Shown: one piece after another, positions 25,318-33,649 of the stretch | How positions within the stretch are numbered: position 1 is the first letter of the stretch | Layout of the letters: the number at the start of each line of letters is the position of its first letter | DNA from: a virus | DNA: 64,000 nucleotides | IMG/VR virus record: IMGVR_UViG_3300018080_000112 | Span: 79,942-143,941 of that record | Direction: 5' to 3' (one strand) | Program-made: the position numbers and the translations under genes | The notes under the pieces: model-generated | What the model saw: the letters and a program-made list of their open reading frames with translations, nothing else | Database searches by the model: none | What the model was told of the DNA's origin: nothing

Positions 25318-27207
25318 CTACGCGGTGACCTCTTTCCGTTTCCGTGTTTGCCGTCGTTGTTGAACCAGGTACTCTTTGAGCTTTTGCAACTCCGTCCGGC
25401 TCAGATCCGCCGCATTTCTCAAGACCACGTGATCCGGGTAGTAATGAGAGACCGCATCTGAACAGATCCCGATCCCGATCAACTCGATTCCCGCATCCAT
25501 TGATTGAGTGACCACCCGGCGAAGGTACTCTTGACCGTTCACCTGGAACTCGCCAAATTCTTGCTCTGGGTAGCCATCAGAGAACACAAACAGGATGCGC
25601 CGCTCTCCGGGCTTAGAAGAAAGCTGAAGGCGTCTCACGGCAACGGCAACCGCTTCTCCGTCATAGTTGTGACACTGCGCTTTCATGGTCATGATACGAG
25701 GAGCAACCCGCTTCCACTGTTCGTGAAATTCCTTGTAGATTTCGATCTTCAACTCACCCCATCGTGTAAAGGTATCATGGGCTGGTGTGCCTCTTGTTTT
25801 CGCCCTGTTCTCTCGCTCTGTGTGGAATGCGACAGAGGTAAACCCCAGAATCTCAAACGGCACTCGAATCGAATGACAGAACTCACCAAACGCAATAACG
25901 GCTTTCCGGGCTTCTTGAACCTTCCGTCCCCCCATGCTACCAGAGAGGTCAACTAGCAACGAAACACGAGCGGACGTAGTCTCTGCATAGGTCTTGCGAC
26001 GGAACACACGGGGGTCACCAGTCAGCAAGAACCGAGGAATATCTACAGGACTCAACTCACCCCACAGCTTTCCTCTGGAGATCTCACAGCGCTTGACGCT
26101 TGCCATCGCCATCCGGAGTTGACGAATCATCACACCTACGCTCTTTCGTACTTCCGCCAGAGCCTTTTGATACTCCGCCTTGTGCTTGGCGTTTGCCTTC
26201 ATCACCTTGACCACATCATCCTTTGTGGTATAGGGAGCATAGAAGGACTTTCCTTTTGCCTTGTAGTGCTTGTACAAGCCAGCCGCTTCGTGTTCGATGG
26301 TCTCCGATTTCTCCAGAGCCTTCAAGACCTCTTCCGCCTTTTCCTTGGCGACTTCCGGGTCAATCTCGTGCTCCTTCATCACCCCTTCCATTTCTTCCTT
26401 CAATGCTTCGGTGATTGCTTCCGTCACCTCTTTTATAGAAGGTTCACCCTTTCCGCTTCCCGGCATAGGCATTCCAGCACGACCCGCCGCGCCAGCCGAC
26501 ATCATCGTTTCCATGATCTCTTCCAGCATCTCTTCCATCGCCGCCATAGACGTACCAGAAGGAGGTACAAAATCGAGACCGAACGCTTCCATCAGATACT
26601 TCGCCAGTGCAAGGCTATGGTCGCTTGTGGGGAGATCTTTGATCACATCCAGAACCGGTTGGAGTGGTTCGAGATCTTCGAGAAGAGACGGTTTTGGGAA
26701 CTCATCAATCATCTCTTCGTCACCAGACGCCATCACCAGGATTCCTTCTGCAAGCTGGTGAATCGCCTCAAGCTCATCAAAACGAGGATAGATCTTGTCT
26801 CGGCTGATAATTCGGGCGCTGTCATCCATATTGCGCTTTGAGCCTCGCCACATCTGAACCATCTTTGACTCTGATCGAATATCTTCAGTGACCCCAAGGA
26901 AAAGCTTTGTCAAAGGGTCCTTGACCTTTCGGAGCGTCGTGAAATCACTGAATAAGAGATGAGACACTTCGTGGTCAACGTGCCCCTCCATCAGTGTAAT
27001 CACCTTGTCAAGCTTCTCCTCGAACGCCGTCAGCTTGGCGGGATCTTCTTCGATGTCTGGGAAATCTGGGAGGGATGGGAGATAGATTGTCTTGCCGTCT
27101 GTCTTGCACTCGCCACCTTCAAAGACAACATCAATAAAGTAGCGATCCGAAAGAATACGCGCCAAGCGCTGTATCTTTCCTTCTAATAGTTCCTTGGTCG
27201 TTCTCAT
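25318..27207 (-). CDS. CobT-like VWA-domain protein
   Basis: A 629-residue protein. The C-terminal third is a von Willebrand A domain with a complete MIDAS: DLSGSMGG at 420-427, the conserved Thr/Asp positions after MTMKAQCHNYDGEAV, and FVFSDGYPE. The N-terminal domain contains HEVSH (79-83), a zincin-like motif, then TEDIRSESKM as in CobT proteins. The middle (about 225-310) is Met/Glu-rich and acidic. With the MoxR/CobS-like ATPase just upstream it forms the ATPase + VWA pair that in bacteria inserts metals or remodels proteins. Such pairs occur in large phages without cobalamin genes, so the substrate is unknown. ATG behind GGGGAACAG. Confidence 0.85.
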   Translation of the reverse strand: MRTTKELLEGKIQRLARILSDRYFIDVVFEGGECKTDGKTIYLPSLPDFPDIEEDPAKLTAFEEKLDKVITLMEGHVDHEVSHLLFSDFTTLRKVKDPLTKLFLGVTEDIRSESKMVQMWRGSKRNMDDSARIISRDKIYPRFDELEAIHQLAEGILVMASGDEEMIDEFPKPSLLEDLEPLQPVLDVIKDLPTSDHSLALAKYLMEAFGLDFVPPSGTSMAAMEEMLEEIMETMMSAGAAGRAGMPMPGSGKGEPSIKEVTEAITEALKEEMEGVMKEHEIDPEVAKEKAEEVLKALEKSETIEHEAAGLYKHYKAKGKSFYAPYTTKDDVVKVMKANAKHKAEYQKALAEVRKSVGVMIRQLRMAMASVKRCEISRGKLWGELSPVDIPRFLLTGDPRVFRRKTYAETTSARVSLLVDLSGSMGGRKVQEARKAVIAFGEFCHSIRVPFEILGFTSVAFHTERENRAKTRGTPAHDTFTRWGELKIEIYKEFHEQWKRVAPRIMTMKAQCHNYDGEAVAVAVRRLQLSSKPGERRILFVFSDGYPEQEFGEFQVNGQEYLRRVVTQSMDAGIELIGIGICSDAVSHYYPDHVVLRNAADLSRTELQKLKEYLVQQRRQTRKRKEVTA

Positions 27208-27259
27208 TGTTCTGTTCCCCTGTCTATATCAGTTTATGTTCGTTGTCTGTCACATCGTG

Positions 27260-27310
27260 ACACAAAAGGTAAGGGAGTGACTTTTTTCTGACTGCGCCAG
27301 AAAAAGGCAA
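27260..27310 (-). terminator. Conserved AGTCAGAAAAAAGTC element (copy a)
   Basis: In the gap between the CobS-like and CobT-like genes. Leftward AGTCAGAAAAAAGTC at 27293-27279, followed by CCCTTACCTTTTG. The upstream TTTTTCTG pairs with CAGAAAAA to make a stem-loop. Shared with copies at 28711 and 39456. Terminator or RNA-processing role inferred. Confidence 0.45.
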
Positions 27311-27362
27311 CTTGGAGCGGCTGAAGAGTTCAAGGAACCGCCCCAAGTTACCGGCGCGACAA

Positions 27363-28625
27363 TCAATCAAAAGCGCGTTGAACCAATCCTTCCAGCGTCC
27401 CCCGCTCCTCTTGTGGAGAGCGATTGATAAAACAGAACTTGGCGGACTTCTGAGGGTTACCCCAGATACAGAACTTTTCCGCCCAATTGATCGCATCCCG
27501 TGTTGAGAGAGGAGCGGACAACTGACCGTTGACAAACGCTTCACGAACCGCATTGATCGCCTTGATGATTGCTTCCGCTTCCCATTCTTCAATGTCGCCA
27601 CCGAAACGGTTCATCAGGATCTTTTGCTCTTGTTTTGCATCCAGGTAATCGAGAATGACGGTCATAGCGAACCGGTTGATCTGTGCGTAGTTTTGGATAC
27701 GAGTCCCTTGCGAGTAGAGACCCGTATCGTCCCCCATTCCGGCGGTGTTCGCCGTAGCGATGATGGTGTTCTCAGGATGTAAAGAGATCAGCTTTTCGCC
27801 TTCTTCCATGATAAGGAGTTGGCTGTTCTTCTCCAGCGGTCGCTGTAGAACAAAGCTCACCTCTTCGCCAATCGTGTCCCACTCATCCAGGAGAACCACC
27901 GTGCCAGGGAGAGCCATCGCTCTCGGCAAGATACCATAACAGAACTCCATTTCACGCTTCTCGCCTTCACCCTTGACCACATAGTGACCGATCAAATCAG
28001 CCCGTGTGATAGCTGAATCGAAGTTGATACGGACAAAGTTAAGGTTGAGACGAGCACAGATTTGTTCGATGATGCTGGTCTTTCCGCTCCCTGTTGGACC
28101 GTAGACCAAGACCTTGTCCTTCAGATGCAGACCGAGAAGCACGACCTGTGTCGCTTCCGGGTCGAACACGTAATCAGGATCAATGGGAGGAGTCAGAGGA
28201 CCCGGTGTCTTGTAGCCGGTGACCATCTTGTCTCGCTTCTCCGCCTTTTTCGCCTTGGGGTTCCACAAGAAATCGAAGGTTTTCTTGACGGAGAACAGCT
28301 TTTTCTCGCGCTCCTCATAGACAAGAGAGCCGACCGAACCAGAGTTGACACCCTTGACCGGGAAACCGGGAAAACGGGTCTCGTAATCCTCCGCAGTGGT
28401 CTTGTGCTCCTTCTTTAGATGATCTGTGAGATCACGAAAAGCTTGACCACAGAGCCGACAGATGGCTTGACCCGCGCTGTTATACTTTGCTTCCAGCCCG
28501 GAGATTTTGAGACCCTTGATCTGTAGTTCGTCAACGCTGCCTGTTGGTTCGGTTGATTCTTCCGCCGTCAACTCCAGAACAGGTTCGGTGGTGGTTTCGG
28601 TGGTAGGTTCTTCTTTTGTGGACAT
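27363..28625 (-). CDS. CobS/MoxR-like AAA+ ATPase with C2H2 zinc finger
   Basis: Start chosen at MSTKEEPT behind AAGGAG (420 residues). Walker A GPTGSGKT is at 176-183, Walker B VVLLDEWD near 252; sensor I is IATANTAG and arginine-rich RIQN follows. These are features of the CobS/MoxR branch, which works with a VWA partner (the next gene). Before the ATPase, CRLC at 56-59 with His69 and His74 forms a Ros/MucR-like C2H2 finger followed by an RFPGFP loop, an unusual addition that could give DNA binding. First gene after P6. Likely a chaperone-like ATPase complex; not a true cobaltochelatase as no cobalamin genes are present. Confidence 0.87.
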   Translation of the reverse strand: MSTKEEPTTETTTEPVLELTAEESTEPTGSVDELQIKGLKISGLEAKYNSAGQAICRLCGQAFRDLTDHLKKEHKTTAEDYETRFPGFPVKGVNSGSVGSLVYEEREKKLFSVKKTFDFLWNPKAKKAEKRDKMVTGYKTPGPLTPPIDPDYVFDPEATQVVLLGLHLKDKVLVYGPTGSGKTSIIEQICARLNLNFVRINFDSAITRADLIGHYVVKGEGEKREMEFCYGILPRAMALPGTVVLLDEWDTIGEEVSFVLQRPLEKNSQLLIMEEGEKLISLHPENTIIATANTAGMGDDTGLYSQGTRIQNYAQINRFAMTVILDYLDAKQEQKILMNRFGGDIEEWEAEAIIKAINAVREAFVNGQLSAPLSTRDAINWAEKFCIWGNPQKSAKFCFINRSPQEERGTLEGLVQRAFD

Positions 28626-28693
28626 GGCAAAAACTCCTTGCTTTCGTTTAACATGCAACCGAGAACTCTCTCAGCGCACAAATAAAATCTCTC

Positions 28694-28730
28694 GAAAAAA
28701 GTGAGGGCTAGACTTTTTTCTGACTCACTT
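28694..28730 (-). terminator. Intrinsic terminator with conserved AGTCAGAAAAAAGTC element (copy b)
   Basis: Leftward AAGTGAG (28730-28724), an 18-nt loop containing AGAAAAAAGTCTAGCC, CTCACTT (28705-28699), then a T-run. It lies after the gene at 28799 (the last of the P7 unit) and downstream of P6 in the same direction, so an initiated P6 transcript must pass it: terminator for P7 reading and possible attenuator for P6. Confidence 0.65.
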
Positions 28731-28731
28731 C

Positions 28732-28764
28732 TTTTAGGGACACACATTAGACCAAAGTGACACC
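28732..28764 (-). promoter_or_regulatory. Phage promoter P6
   Basis: Leftward GGTGTCACTTTGG, TCTAATGTG, TGTCCCTAAAA with the fixed 22-nt spacing; one base differs in the right block. It precedes the CobS-like and CobT-like genes with a leader of about 110 nt. Confidence 0.7.
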
Positions 28765-28798
28765 ATTTTTTCTTTCGCTTGTTGAAAAAAAGAACACA

Positions 28799-29236
28799 TT
28801 ACTTGCGCCCACTGCGAGAAAACAAGCCAAGAACATCACTGAATCCTATCGTGTCTGACTCCGCCGCTTCTTTCTCTTTCTGTTCCTGATACTCTTCCAT
28901 AGCCTCTTGCATCTTCTGTATATCCTGCAAGCGCTTTTTGAGCCGGTCCAGATAATCCATGCGATGAATCAACTCCACACGGAGCGGGTCGCCCTTTCTC
29001 ATCTCCCGGATGTTCTGTCGTAGCTCATCCATGGTAATTCCGCTCCAGTGATCATCAATCAACTGGTGCAACTTTTCATCCATTCGAATCGCAAGCGTCT
29101 CCAGATCCGCCTTGCTCATACCACAGAAACACCGATTAATCTGGTCAGAATGCAGATTGCACATATCCACAGAACGCAAACGAAACGCCGCTTGTTGCAT
29201 GTAAGCCGCACCGCATATCGGACATATTGTAACCAT
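28799..29236 (-). CDS. Zinc-binding coiled-coil protein
   Basis: A 145-residue protein, ATG behind GGAGAAGTAAG. The N-terminus CPICGAAY and the pair C(27).CFCG give a likely zinc site with His residues between. The rest is a long helix (LDRLKKRLQDIQKMQEAMEEYQEQKEKEAAE) typical of a coiled coil. Last gene of the P7 unit. No family recognised. Confidence 0.7.
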   Translation of the reverse strand: MVTICPICGAAYMQQAAFRLRSVDMCNLHSDQINRCFCGMSKADLETLAIRMDEKLHQLIDDHWSGITMDELRQNIREMRKGDPLRVELIHRMDYLDRLKKRLQDIQKMQEAMEEYQEQKEKEAAESDTIGFSDVLGLFSRSGRK

Positions 29237-29237
29237 C

Positions 29238-29555
29238 TTACTTCTCCGTTCCCCTGAACTTTTCCGCCTCCTGTGGTGTCTTAGGAAACCCCAACAAAAG
29301 AAGGTTCACTTCCTCCTTTGTCTCGATTGTCAACAAGTGGTCCCTTATCCGCTGCAGCAAATCAAACCAGGAAGGAAGGTCGAGCGAAGCTGTTACTGTA
29401 ATGGTCAAAAGAAGGATGTTCATCACCGTGGGGTGGTCTTCTGGTTTGTGGCTCTTCAAGATATCATCCACCACAGAGAAGGAGCCAGCCAAGAGTAGCT
29501 CATCTACGGCGTCAAACACTTCGTCAATTTCGTCATCTGTGACGGTCATACTCAT
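29238..29555 (-). CDS. Small acidic helical protein
   Basis: A 105-residue protein behind GGAG. Its sequence is alternating amphipathic helices (VDDILKSHKPEDHPTVMNILLLTITV, then WFDLLQRIRDHLL) with no cysteines or membrane segment. Overlaps the end of the upstream gene by ATGA and is followed 1 bp later by the zinc-binding gene. Function unknown. Confidence 0.65.
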   Translation of the reverse strand: MSMTVTDDEIDEVFDAVDELLLAGSFSVVDDILKSHKPEDHPTVMNILLLTITVTASLDLPSWFDLLQRIRDHLLTIETKEEVNLLLLGFPKTPQEAEKFRGTEK

Positions 29556-29800
29556 GGTGTTGACTCCACCGCATCTTTTTTCTTGTTGTGTTTCTCTCGA
29601 AGCTTTGCAGTGTGCTCGCGGTTTCTTTGTGCTACCGCTTCACTAAGCTCGAAACTGATTGACCGAATCTCTTCCCAGAGCGCCGTATCATCCAGAATTT
29701 CCTTCCTATCCATCCCCTTGTAACCAGGGGAAGCGGAACAATAACCGGCATGCAAAAACGACGATAGATCCCCATGTGCGGCGGCGCTAATAATTCTCAT
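29552..29800 (-). CDS. Small unknown protein
   Basis: An 82-residue protein with GGAG before the ATG. N-terminal half Gly/Ser/Ala-rich with a short RKEILDD helix after it; C-terminal half basic and helical, ending NKKKDAVESTP. It follows palindrome copy 5, which separates it from the primase gene. No family recognised. Confidence 0.6.
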   Translation of the reverse strand: MRIISAAAHGDLSSFLHAGYCSASPGYKGMDRKEILDDTALWEEIRSISFELSEAVAQRNREHTAKLREKHNKKKDAVESTP

Positions 29801-29816
29801 TGAACTTCTCCAAAAG

Positions 29817-29829
29817 GTTAGGTCCTAAC
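29817..29829. promoter_or_regulatory. Palindrome GTTAGGWCCTAAC (copy 5)
   Basis: It encodes the last residues (VRT) and the TAA stop of the primase gene, 16 nt before the next start codon. Confidence 0.75.
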
Positions 29830-30903
29830 CGTACTGTATCCCGAAATCCGAACGTTGATCAAGAGAGCAACTTCCTCTTTACTCTCTACATACACCGATT
29901 CATCGATGTAGTTACGAGTCTTCTCTGTTCCAATCTCATCCGGGTCTCCACCAGAGAGACAAGCAATCTTCACAGAGTCGAAACGTCCTAGCAAATAACT
30001 TGCGGCGGTCAAAAGGGGAGGTCTCCCATAACCACCCGTCTTCTTGCCCCCGAACCGACCTTTCGCCTCCAACCGCTTCTTTACAGGGTTGGGGACCTTC
30101 CAGCTATCCGGGTCATAACACAAGACCACCTTGCGAACACCGTACTCTTTCAACAAATTAATCTGAGCTTGGCTGATCTTGTTTCCGAATGTAGCCACGG
30201 CATCTTCACCCGTTTTCAGCGCAGAAAAGACACCTTCGCAGATGATAACCTCATCGAAAGAAGACGCCTTGTCAATGTTGAACAAACAATTGGCTCCTGA
30301 ATAGCCAGCCGGGGTCAAGTAGCGGAGTTGGTGTGTTCCACTTGTGTCTCTTGCTTGCCAGAATACCAGCTTGTTACGTTGCCAAACAGGGAGAATAAGG
30401 CGACCGGAGTACTTTCCGAATACACAACCACCAAATTTCATCTCCAGCATGGTATTCCAGTTTATACCGCGATTAAGAGCATATCGGTTCACCGTGGGTA
30501 TCCGGGGGTCTCCTAGTGGGATGAAGTTTTCTGGTAATTCCAACGCTTTCTTGCTCACCTGAATTCGACCGTGACTCGTGCGTACAAAGGTTTGAGTACC
30601 GTCCATCAGCGCAAGCTGTTTCTTAACGTAATCCTCAAAGGAATCATCCCCTGGTATCGCGTTGTATTCCCCCATCACCTTGAACAACTTCATTCCCCGA
30701 ACACCCGTCAGATATTGCAACAACTCCTCTCTGTCGGGTGACCACTGACAACGATGACAGTAGTACAGATCGTCCGTTACGGTAATCCACAACTTTTCAT
30801 ATCCGCCACAGTACGGACAATCAATCTTGATTTGCTTATCATCGACCGTAACCGCCTTGTAACCGATCTTTCTTTCATGGAGGAACCGCAACATGTCAAA
30901 CAT
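29818..30903 (-). CDS. Short DnaG-like primase (zinc finger + Toprim)
   Basis: Synthesises RNA primers for replication. The 361-residue protein has a CHC2-type zinc ribbon at the N-terminus (Cys29, Cys32, Cys49, Cys52 in CPYCGGYEKLW and YYCHRCQW). Near residue 210 is the Toprim core VIICEGVFSALKTG (catalytic Glu), followed by KVVLCYDPDSW with the metal-binding DxD. It is about half the length of bacterial DnaG and lacks the helicase-binding C-terminal domain; the DnaB-like helicase is a separate gene two genes upstream. The organisation resembles T4 gp61 rather than the fused T7 protein. ATG behind AGGGGG. Confidence 0.9.
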   Translation of the reverse strand: MFDMLRFLHERKIGYKAVTVDDKQIKIDCPYCGGYEKLWITVTDDLYYCHRCQWSPDREELLQYLTGVRGMKLFKVMGEYNAIPGDDSFEDYVKKQLALMDGTQTFVRTSHGRIQVSKKALELPENFIPLGDPRIPTVNRYALNRGINWNTMLEMKFGGCVFGKYSGRLILPVWQRNKLVFWQARDTSGTHQLRYLTPAGYSGANCLFNIDKASSFDEVIICEGVFSALKTGEDAVATFGNKISQAQINLLKEYGVRKVVLCYDPDSWKVPNPVKKRLEAKGRFGGKKTGGYGRPPLLTAASYLLGRFDSVKIACLSGGDPDEIGTEKTRNYIDESVYVESKEEVALLINVRISGYSTVRT

Positions 30904-30912
30904 AGGTCCCCC

Positions 30913-31383
30913 TCACCAGCTATCCGCTGTTCGTTCCAAACCGACCTTGTTCAAATCTTCCTCCGAAAAAGCTCGAAGCGGCGTGCGCCCTGAAATAACC
31001 AGAATCCCCACATCCATCTTGTGGCGGTCACAAACCGCTTTGATGAAATCTCGAAACCCTTCCCGTTCTACAGGGTCCATATTCGTGTCCAGAACATTAA
31101 TCGCGATCACTTTTGTACCTTCCGGAACAGTTGTCACTTCATGTTCCAGGTCCCGAACCTTCTCCGCCAGCTTGGGATCAATAATCTCCCCCTTGAAAGA
31201 CAACTGCGCTGACTTTCTCTCCTTCAACAACTTGATCTCCAACTGAAGAGCCGCCAATTCAGATGCTGCGTTACGAACCAGCGTTCGCCAACTCTTGCGC
31301 ACCGGTTCTGTGGAGACCTCCTCAAAGCGCTTGTCTGACAACATACGCTCACAAGCTCGAATCAATCCTTTTATTCCCATCAT
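30913..31383 (-). CDS. Unknown protein between helicase and primase
   Basis: A 156-residue protein. The N-terminal half is helical (ASELAALQLEIKLLKERKSAQ). The C-terminal half is a clear alpha/beta fold: KVIAINVLDTNMD, then GFRDFIKAVCDRH, then MDVGILVISGRTPLRAF, as in a small Rossmann-like domain. Located in the primase-helicase operon, so a replication accessory role is possible. No catalytic motif that I can name. Confidence 0.7.
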   Translation of the reverse strand: MMGIKGLIRACERMLSDKRFEEVSTEPVRKSWRTLVRNAASELAALQLEIKLLKERKSAQLSFKGEIIDPKLAEKVRDLEHEVTTVPEGTKVIAINVLDTNMDPVEREGFRDFIKAVCDRHKMDVGILVISGRTPLRAFSEEDLNKVGLERTADSW

Positions 31384-31392
31384 GCTGATCCC

Positions 31393-32718
31393 CTATCCCG
31401 CGAGCGGATGGCGAACAAGACACATCTTCGCCATGTCCGTCTTCAACGGTCCAATCGTCACCTTCGCAATACCATCCCTGTTCTTGTCCACCCGCAAAAT
31501 GACCTCGTGCTTCTCTCGTAACTCATCATTCATCGTAATCGTGATGATGTAGTCACAAATCCCCAGAGAATCCCAAGAACCCGCTACATGGGTTCCAGTC
31601 ACCACCTTTGCAGTCGCGCCCTTCTTATTCGTCTGTGACGCCGTCCATCCAACTGCGTTCTTGTCCACACACAACCCACGAAACTCTTCCAGGATCTCTT
31701 GAAGTTCAATGTGTCGTTGTTCTCGTGGTGTGGTCGGTTTAACAATCGCCGCATAGTCCAGGACAATCAGGTTCGGTCGCCAGCGCTCCTTTCGCTCTAA
31801 CAGGTCAAGAGACGCTCGCATATCATCAATTGTGGCTCCTTTTGTTGGATAGCGCTTGATCCATAACCGGCGACCAAATCGCCGCGCCATCTTCTGCATC
31901 TCACCCAAAACAAGATCTGTTTTCGGTCTCAGATGGCTCATATCAGTTCCAGTGAAACCAGCATCCATCCGATCCGCATTCTTCTCCGCACTCATCTCAA
32001 ACGAAAAAAGGGCTGTGTTTGCACCAGACCAGATCCCGCGCCTTGCAATCTGACCTAGCGCCACAGATTTCCCGCCGTTTGTCGGAGCGATGAACAGACC
32101 AATCTCACCCGGACACACACCGCCGTATCGTAAGAGCCGATCAAGCTCAGGAATGCCAGTAGGGAGAACACCCGTCAAATCATCATCATCATCCGCTCTA
32201 CGGCGTATCCTCTCGTCAACCGTCTCAAAGTACCAAAGACCACCCGCTTCTGTCGTGGTGATGACAGAATCCGCCTTCTTGACGATCTTTGAGATCTCCA
32301 GAAACTTCCCTTGTTGAATCCGGGGAAGGATCTCTGTGACCGCCTCGCGCCACCCTTGAGCTTGCGCGAAACCAGCCACCACATCGGTTGTGTATTCTTT
32401 GCTGTATGGAATCTCATCGAAAGAGCTATTTACAAGCTCAGCCAGCGAGGTTTCGATACCGCTTCCACTCCACACCTTCTCTACTTCGTTAAGTACTTGT
32501 GCTTTGCGTGGTAGAAGCTTGTAGGTCGAAAAAAAGCGGAGGACGATACTGGAAAGCGCTCGTTTCTCTGGGGTCGCAAAATACCCCGGCTTGACCCAAC
32601 GAACAGCCGCATCTGCAAAATCATGATCTTGCACCATCAGGCGCAAAATATCCTCTTGCGTCTCATTATCAAATGTGTACTTAGGTTCTGGTTTCTCTTC
32701 CTTCGGTTTGCCCGTCAT
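31393..32718 (-). CDS. DnaB-like replicative helicase
   Basis: Start chosen at MTGKPKEEK behind GGGGAG (441 residues); it begins inside the end of the small membrane gene. The RecA-like motor has Walker A IAPTNGGKS near 210, H1a FSFEMSAEK, Walker B NLIVLDYAAIVKP and H4 motifs with WTASQTNKKG. The N-terminal domain is short and helical. It encircles single-stranded DNA and unwinds the phage fork with the primase downstream. Motif order and length fit T4 gp41/DnaB. The aspartate-rich loop (ADDDDDLTG) near 190 lies at the subunit linker. Confidence 0.9.
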   Translation of the reverse strand: MTGKPKEEKPEPKYTFDNETQEDILRLMVQDHDFADAAVRWVKPGYFATPEKRALSSIVLRFFSTYKLLPRKAQVLNEVEKVWSGSGIETSLAELVNSSFDEIPYSKEYTTDVVAGFAQAQGWREAVTEILPRIQQGKFLEISKIVKKADSVITTTEAGGLWYFETVDERIRRRADDDDDLTGVLPTGIPELDRLLRYGGVCPGEIGLFIAPTNGGKSVALGQIARRGIWSGANTALFSFEMSAEKNADRMDAGFTGTDMSHLRPKTDLVLGEMQKMARRFGRRLWIKRYPTKGATIDDMRASLDLLERKERWRPNLIVLDYAAIVKPTTPREQRHIELQEILEEFRGLCVDKNAVGWTASQTNKKGATAKVVTGTHVAGSWDSLGICDYIITITMNDELREKHEVILRVDKNRDGIAKVTIGPLKTDMAKMCLVRHPLAG

Positions 32719-32950
32719 CTTTGTTCTCCCCTGAACAAGTTGAAAGTTTGTCTGATTGTCTCTTGTTGTACCAGCACACAAAAAACCACCAAACAGGAAA
32801 GGTCAACACGCCGATAGAAAACAAGCTCATCGCCGCTGTTTTCTTTGTCATATCAAAAAGGGTTGACCAAAATAGTTTTCCGCACCGAACAACTTGCCGC
32901 GACAGCGGTCGTTCCTTGGCGGTGTTTCTCTGCGAATAAAAAGAGTACAT
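32681..32950 (-). CDS. Small membrane protein
   Basis: An 89-residue protein from an ATG behind GGGGAG at good distance. Residues about 40-62 (MSLFSIGVLTFPVWWFFVCWY) form a single membrane helix with aromatic residues at its end. The N-terminal third is basic (KERPLSRQVVRCGK), so it should face the cytoplasm. The C-terminus is charged and hydrophilic. It overlaps the helicase start by 38 bp. Function unknown; phage membrane proteins of this size may be accessory lysis or exclusion factors, but nothing here proves it. Confidence 0.6.
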   Translation of the reverse strand: MYSFYSQRNTAKERPLSRQVVRCGKLFWSTLFDMTKKTAAMSLFSIGVLTFPVWWFFVCWYNKRQSDKLSTCSGENKDDGQTEGRETRT

Positions 32951-32973
32951 TCGTCACTCCCCTGACCTGTACT

Positions 32974-33183
32974 TCACCAGTCGGAATTCTCTTCTCGCTT
33001 CTTGATCGAAGAATGCAAGCGCTTCCGTTTGCTGTTTCCTCGAATCTGATTCGGTGGAATTCCCAAAAGCTGACACGCGGTGTCTCTATCCAACACACCC
33101 AAACGCTTCAACTCCAGAATCTTGTCTTCATCGAACTCAAGATCATTCGCGAACCGTTTTGTTTGCAACTCATAAAAAACCAT
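32974..33183 (-). CDS. Tagged protein C: 69-residue protein with conserved C-terminal tag
   Basis: The first gene after P7, ATG behind AAGGA. It is short but carries two recognisable bits. LGVLDRDTACQLLGIPPNQ (33-51) resembles the C-terminal ELxGLPP segment of HK97-type portals, also seen in tagged protein B. It ends RLHSSIKKREENSDW, the shared C-terminal tag. It may be little more than a carrier for the tag, so possibly a competitor or adaptor for whatever binds the tag. Basic before the tag (NSKRKRLH). Confidence 0.75.
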   Translation of the reverse strand: MVFYELQTKRFANDLEFDEDKILELKRLGVLDRDTACQLLGIPPNQIRGNSKRKRLHSSIKKREENSDW

Positions 33184-33217
33184 TTGTTTACTGTCCTTCT
33201 ATTACTCAAAACTACTA

Positions 33218-33251
33218 TCTATAGAGACACACATTTCTCCAAAAATACACC
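33218..33251 (-). promoter_or_regulatory. Phage promoter P7
   Basis: Leftward GGTGTATTTTTGG, AGAAATGTG, TGTCTCTATAG with the fixed spacing. Precedes tagged protein C, the membrane protein, helicase, primase and small genes down to 28799. Confidence 0.77.
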
Positions 33252-33305
33252 AGTAGAAGATAAACAATCAAACAATTAAAAGAAATGAGTAAGGAAAAGG
33301 AGGGA

Positions 33306-33641
33306 TTATCGACCGGCGCAGATACGGTAAGAAGTGCCCAGAATCATCTCCATATCACAACGGTCACAACCATGCGACCGTACCGTATTTCCAGGATAAT
33401 GAAGCGCGTCATGAGACCACCCTTGGAGTGTCGCCAACCTCTTTGCGGAACTCGTAGACGAAAGAGATACAATATCCGGCTCAACCACTGCGATGTGTTT
33501 ATATCCGACCATGCTCCGATACAACAACTCTATCGTAATTCTCTCGTGCTTTGTAAGATCATCCACTTCGTACTTCTCTCCCTCTGTAAAGACAAAGAGA
33601 GTTTGACGCATAAGCTCTCGGGTCCACTTTGGAGGAGACAT
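33306..33641 (-). CDS. Unknown protein
   Basis: Start chosen at MSPPKWTRE behind TAGGAG (111 residues); the longer ORF reading runs into the preceding gene. It has an N-terminal amphipathic segment (FTEGEKYEVDDLT), a beta-rich middle (GYKHIAVVEPDIVSL) and a C-terminal cysteine pair CDRC in a loop. Last gene of the P8 unit. No family recognised. Confidence 0.65.
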   Translation of the reverse strand: MSPPKWTRELMRQTLFVFTEGEKYEVDDLTKHERITIELLYRSMVGYKHIAVVEPDIVSLSSTSSAKRLATLQGWSHDALHYPGNTVRSHGCDRCDMEMILGTSYRICAGR

Positions 33642-33649
33642 TTCGGCTC

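Noticed and set aside
27363-28625. True cobaltochelatase subunit CobS
   Set aside because: No cobalamin synthesis genes are seen and such AAA + VWA pairs occur in phages without them; the name is used only for similarity.
33074-33082. TGTCTCTA inside tagged gene C, antisense strand, as a tenth promoter
   Set aside because: No GGT at 22 nt, and it lies within coding sequence.
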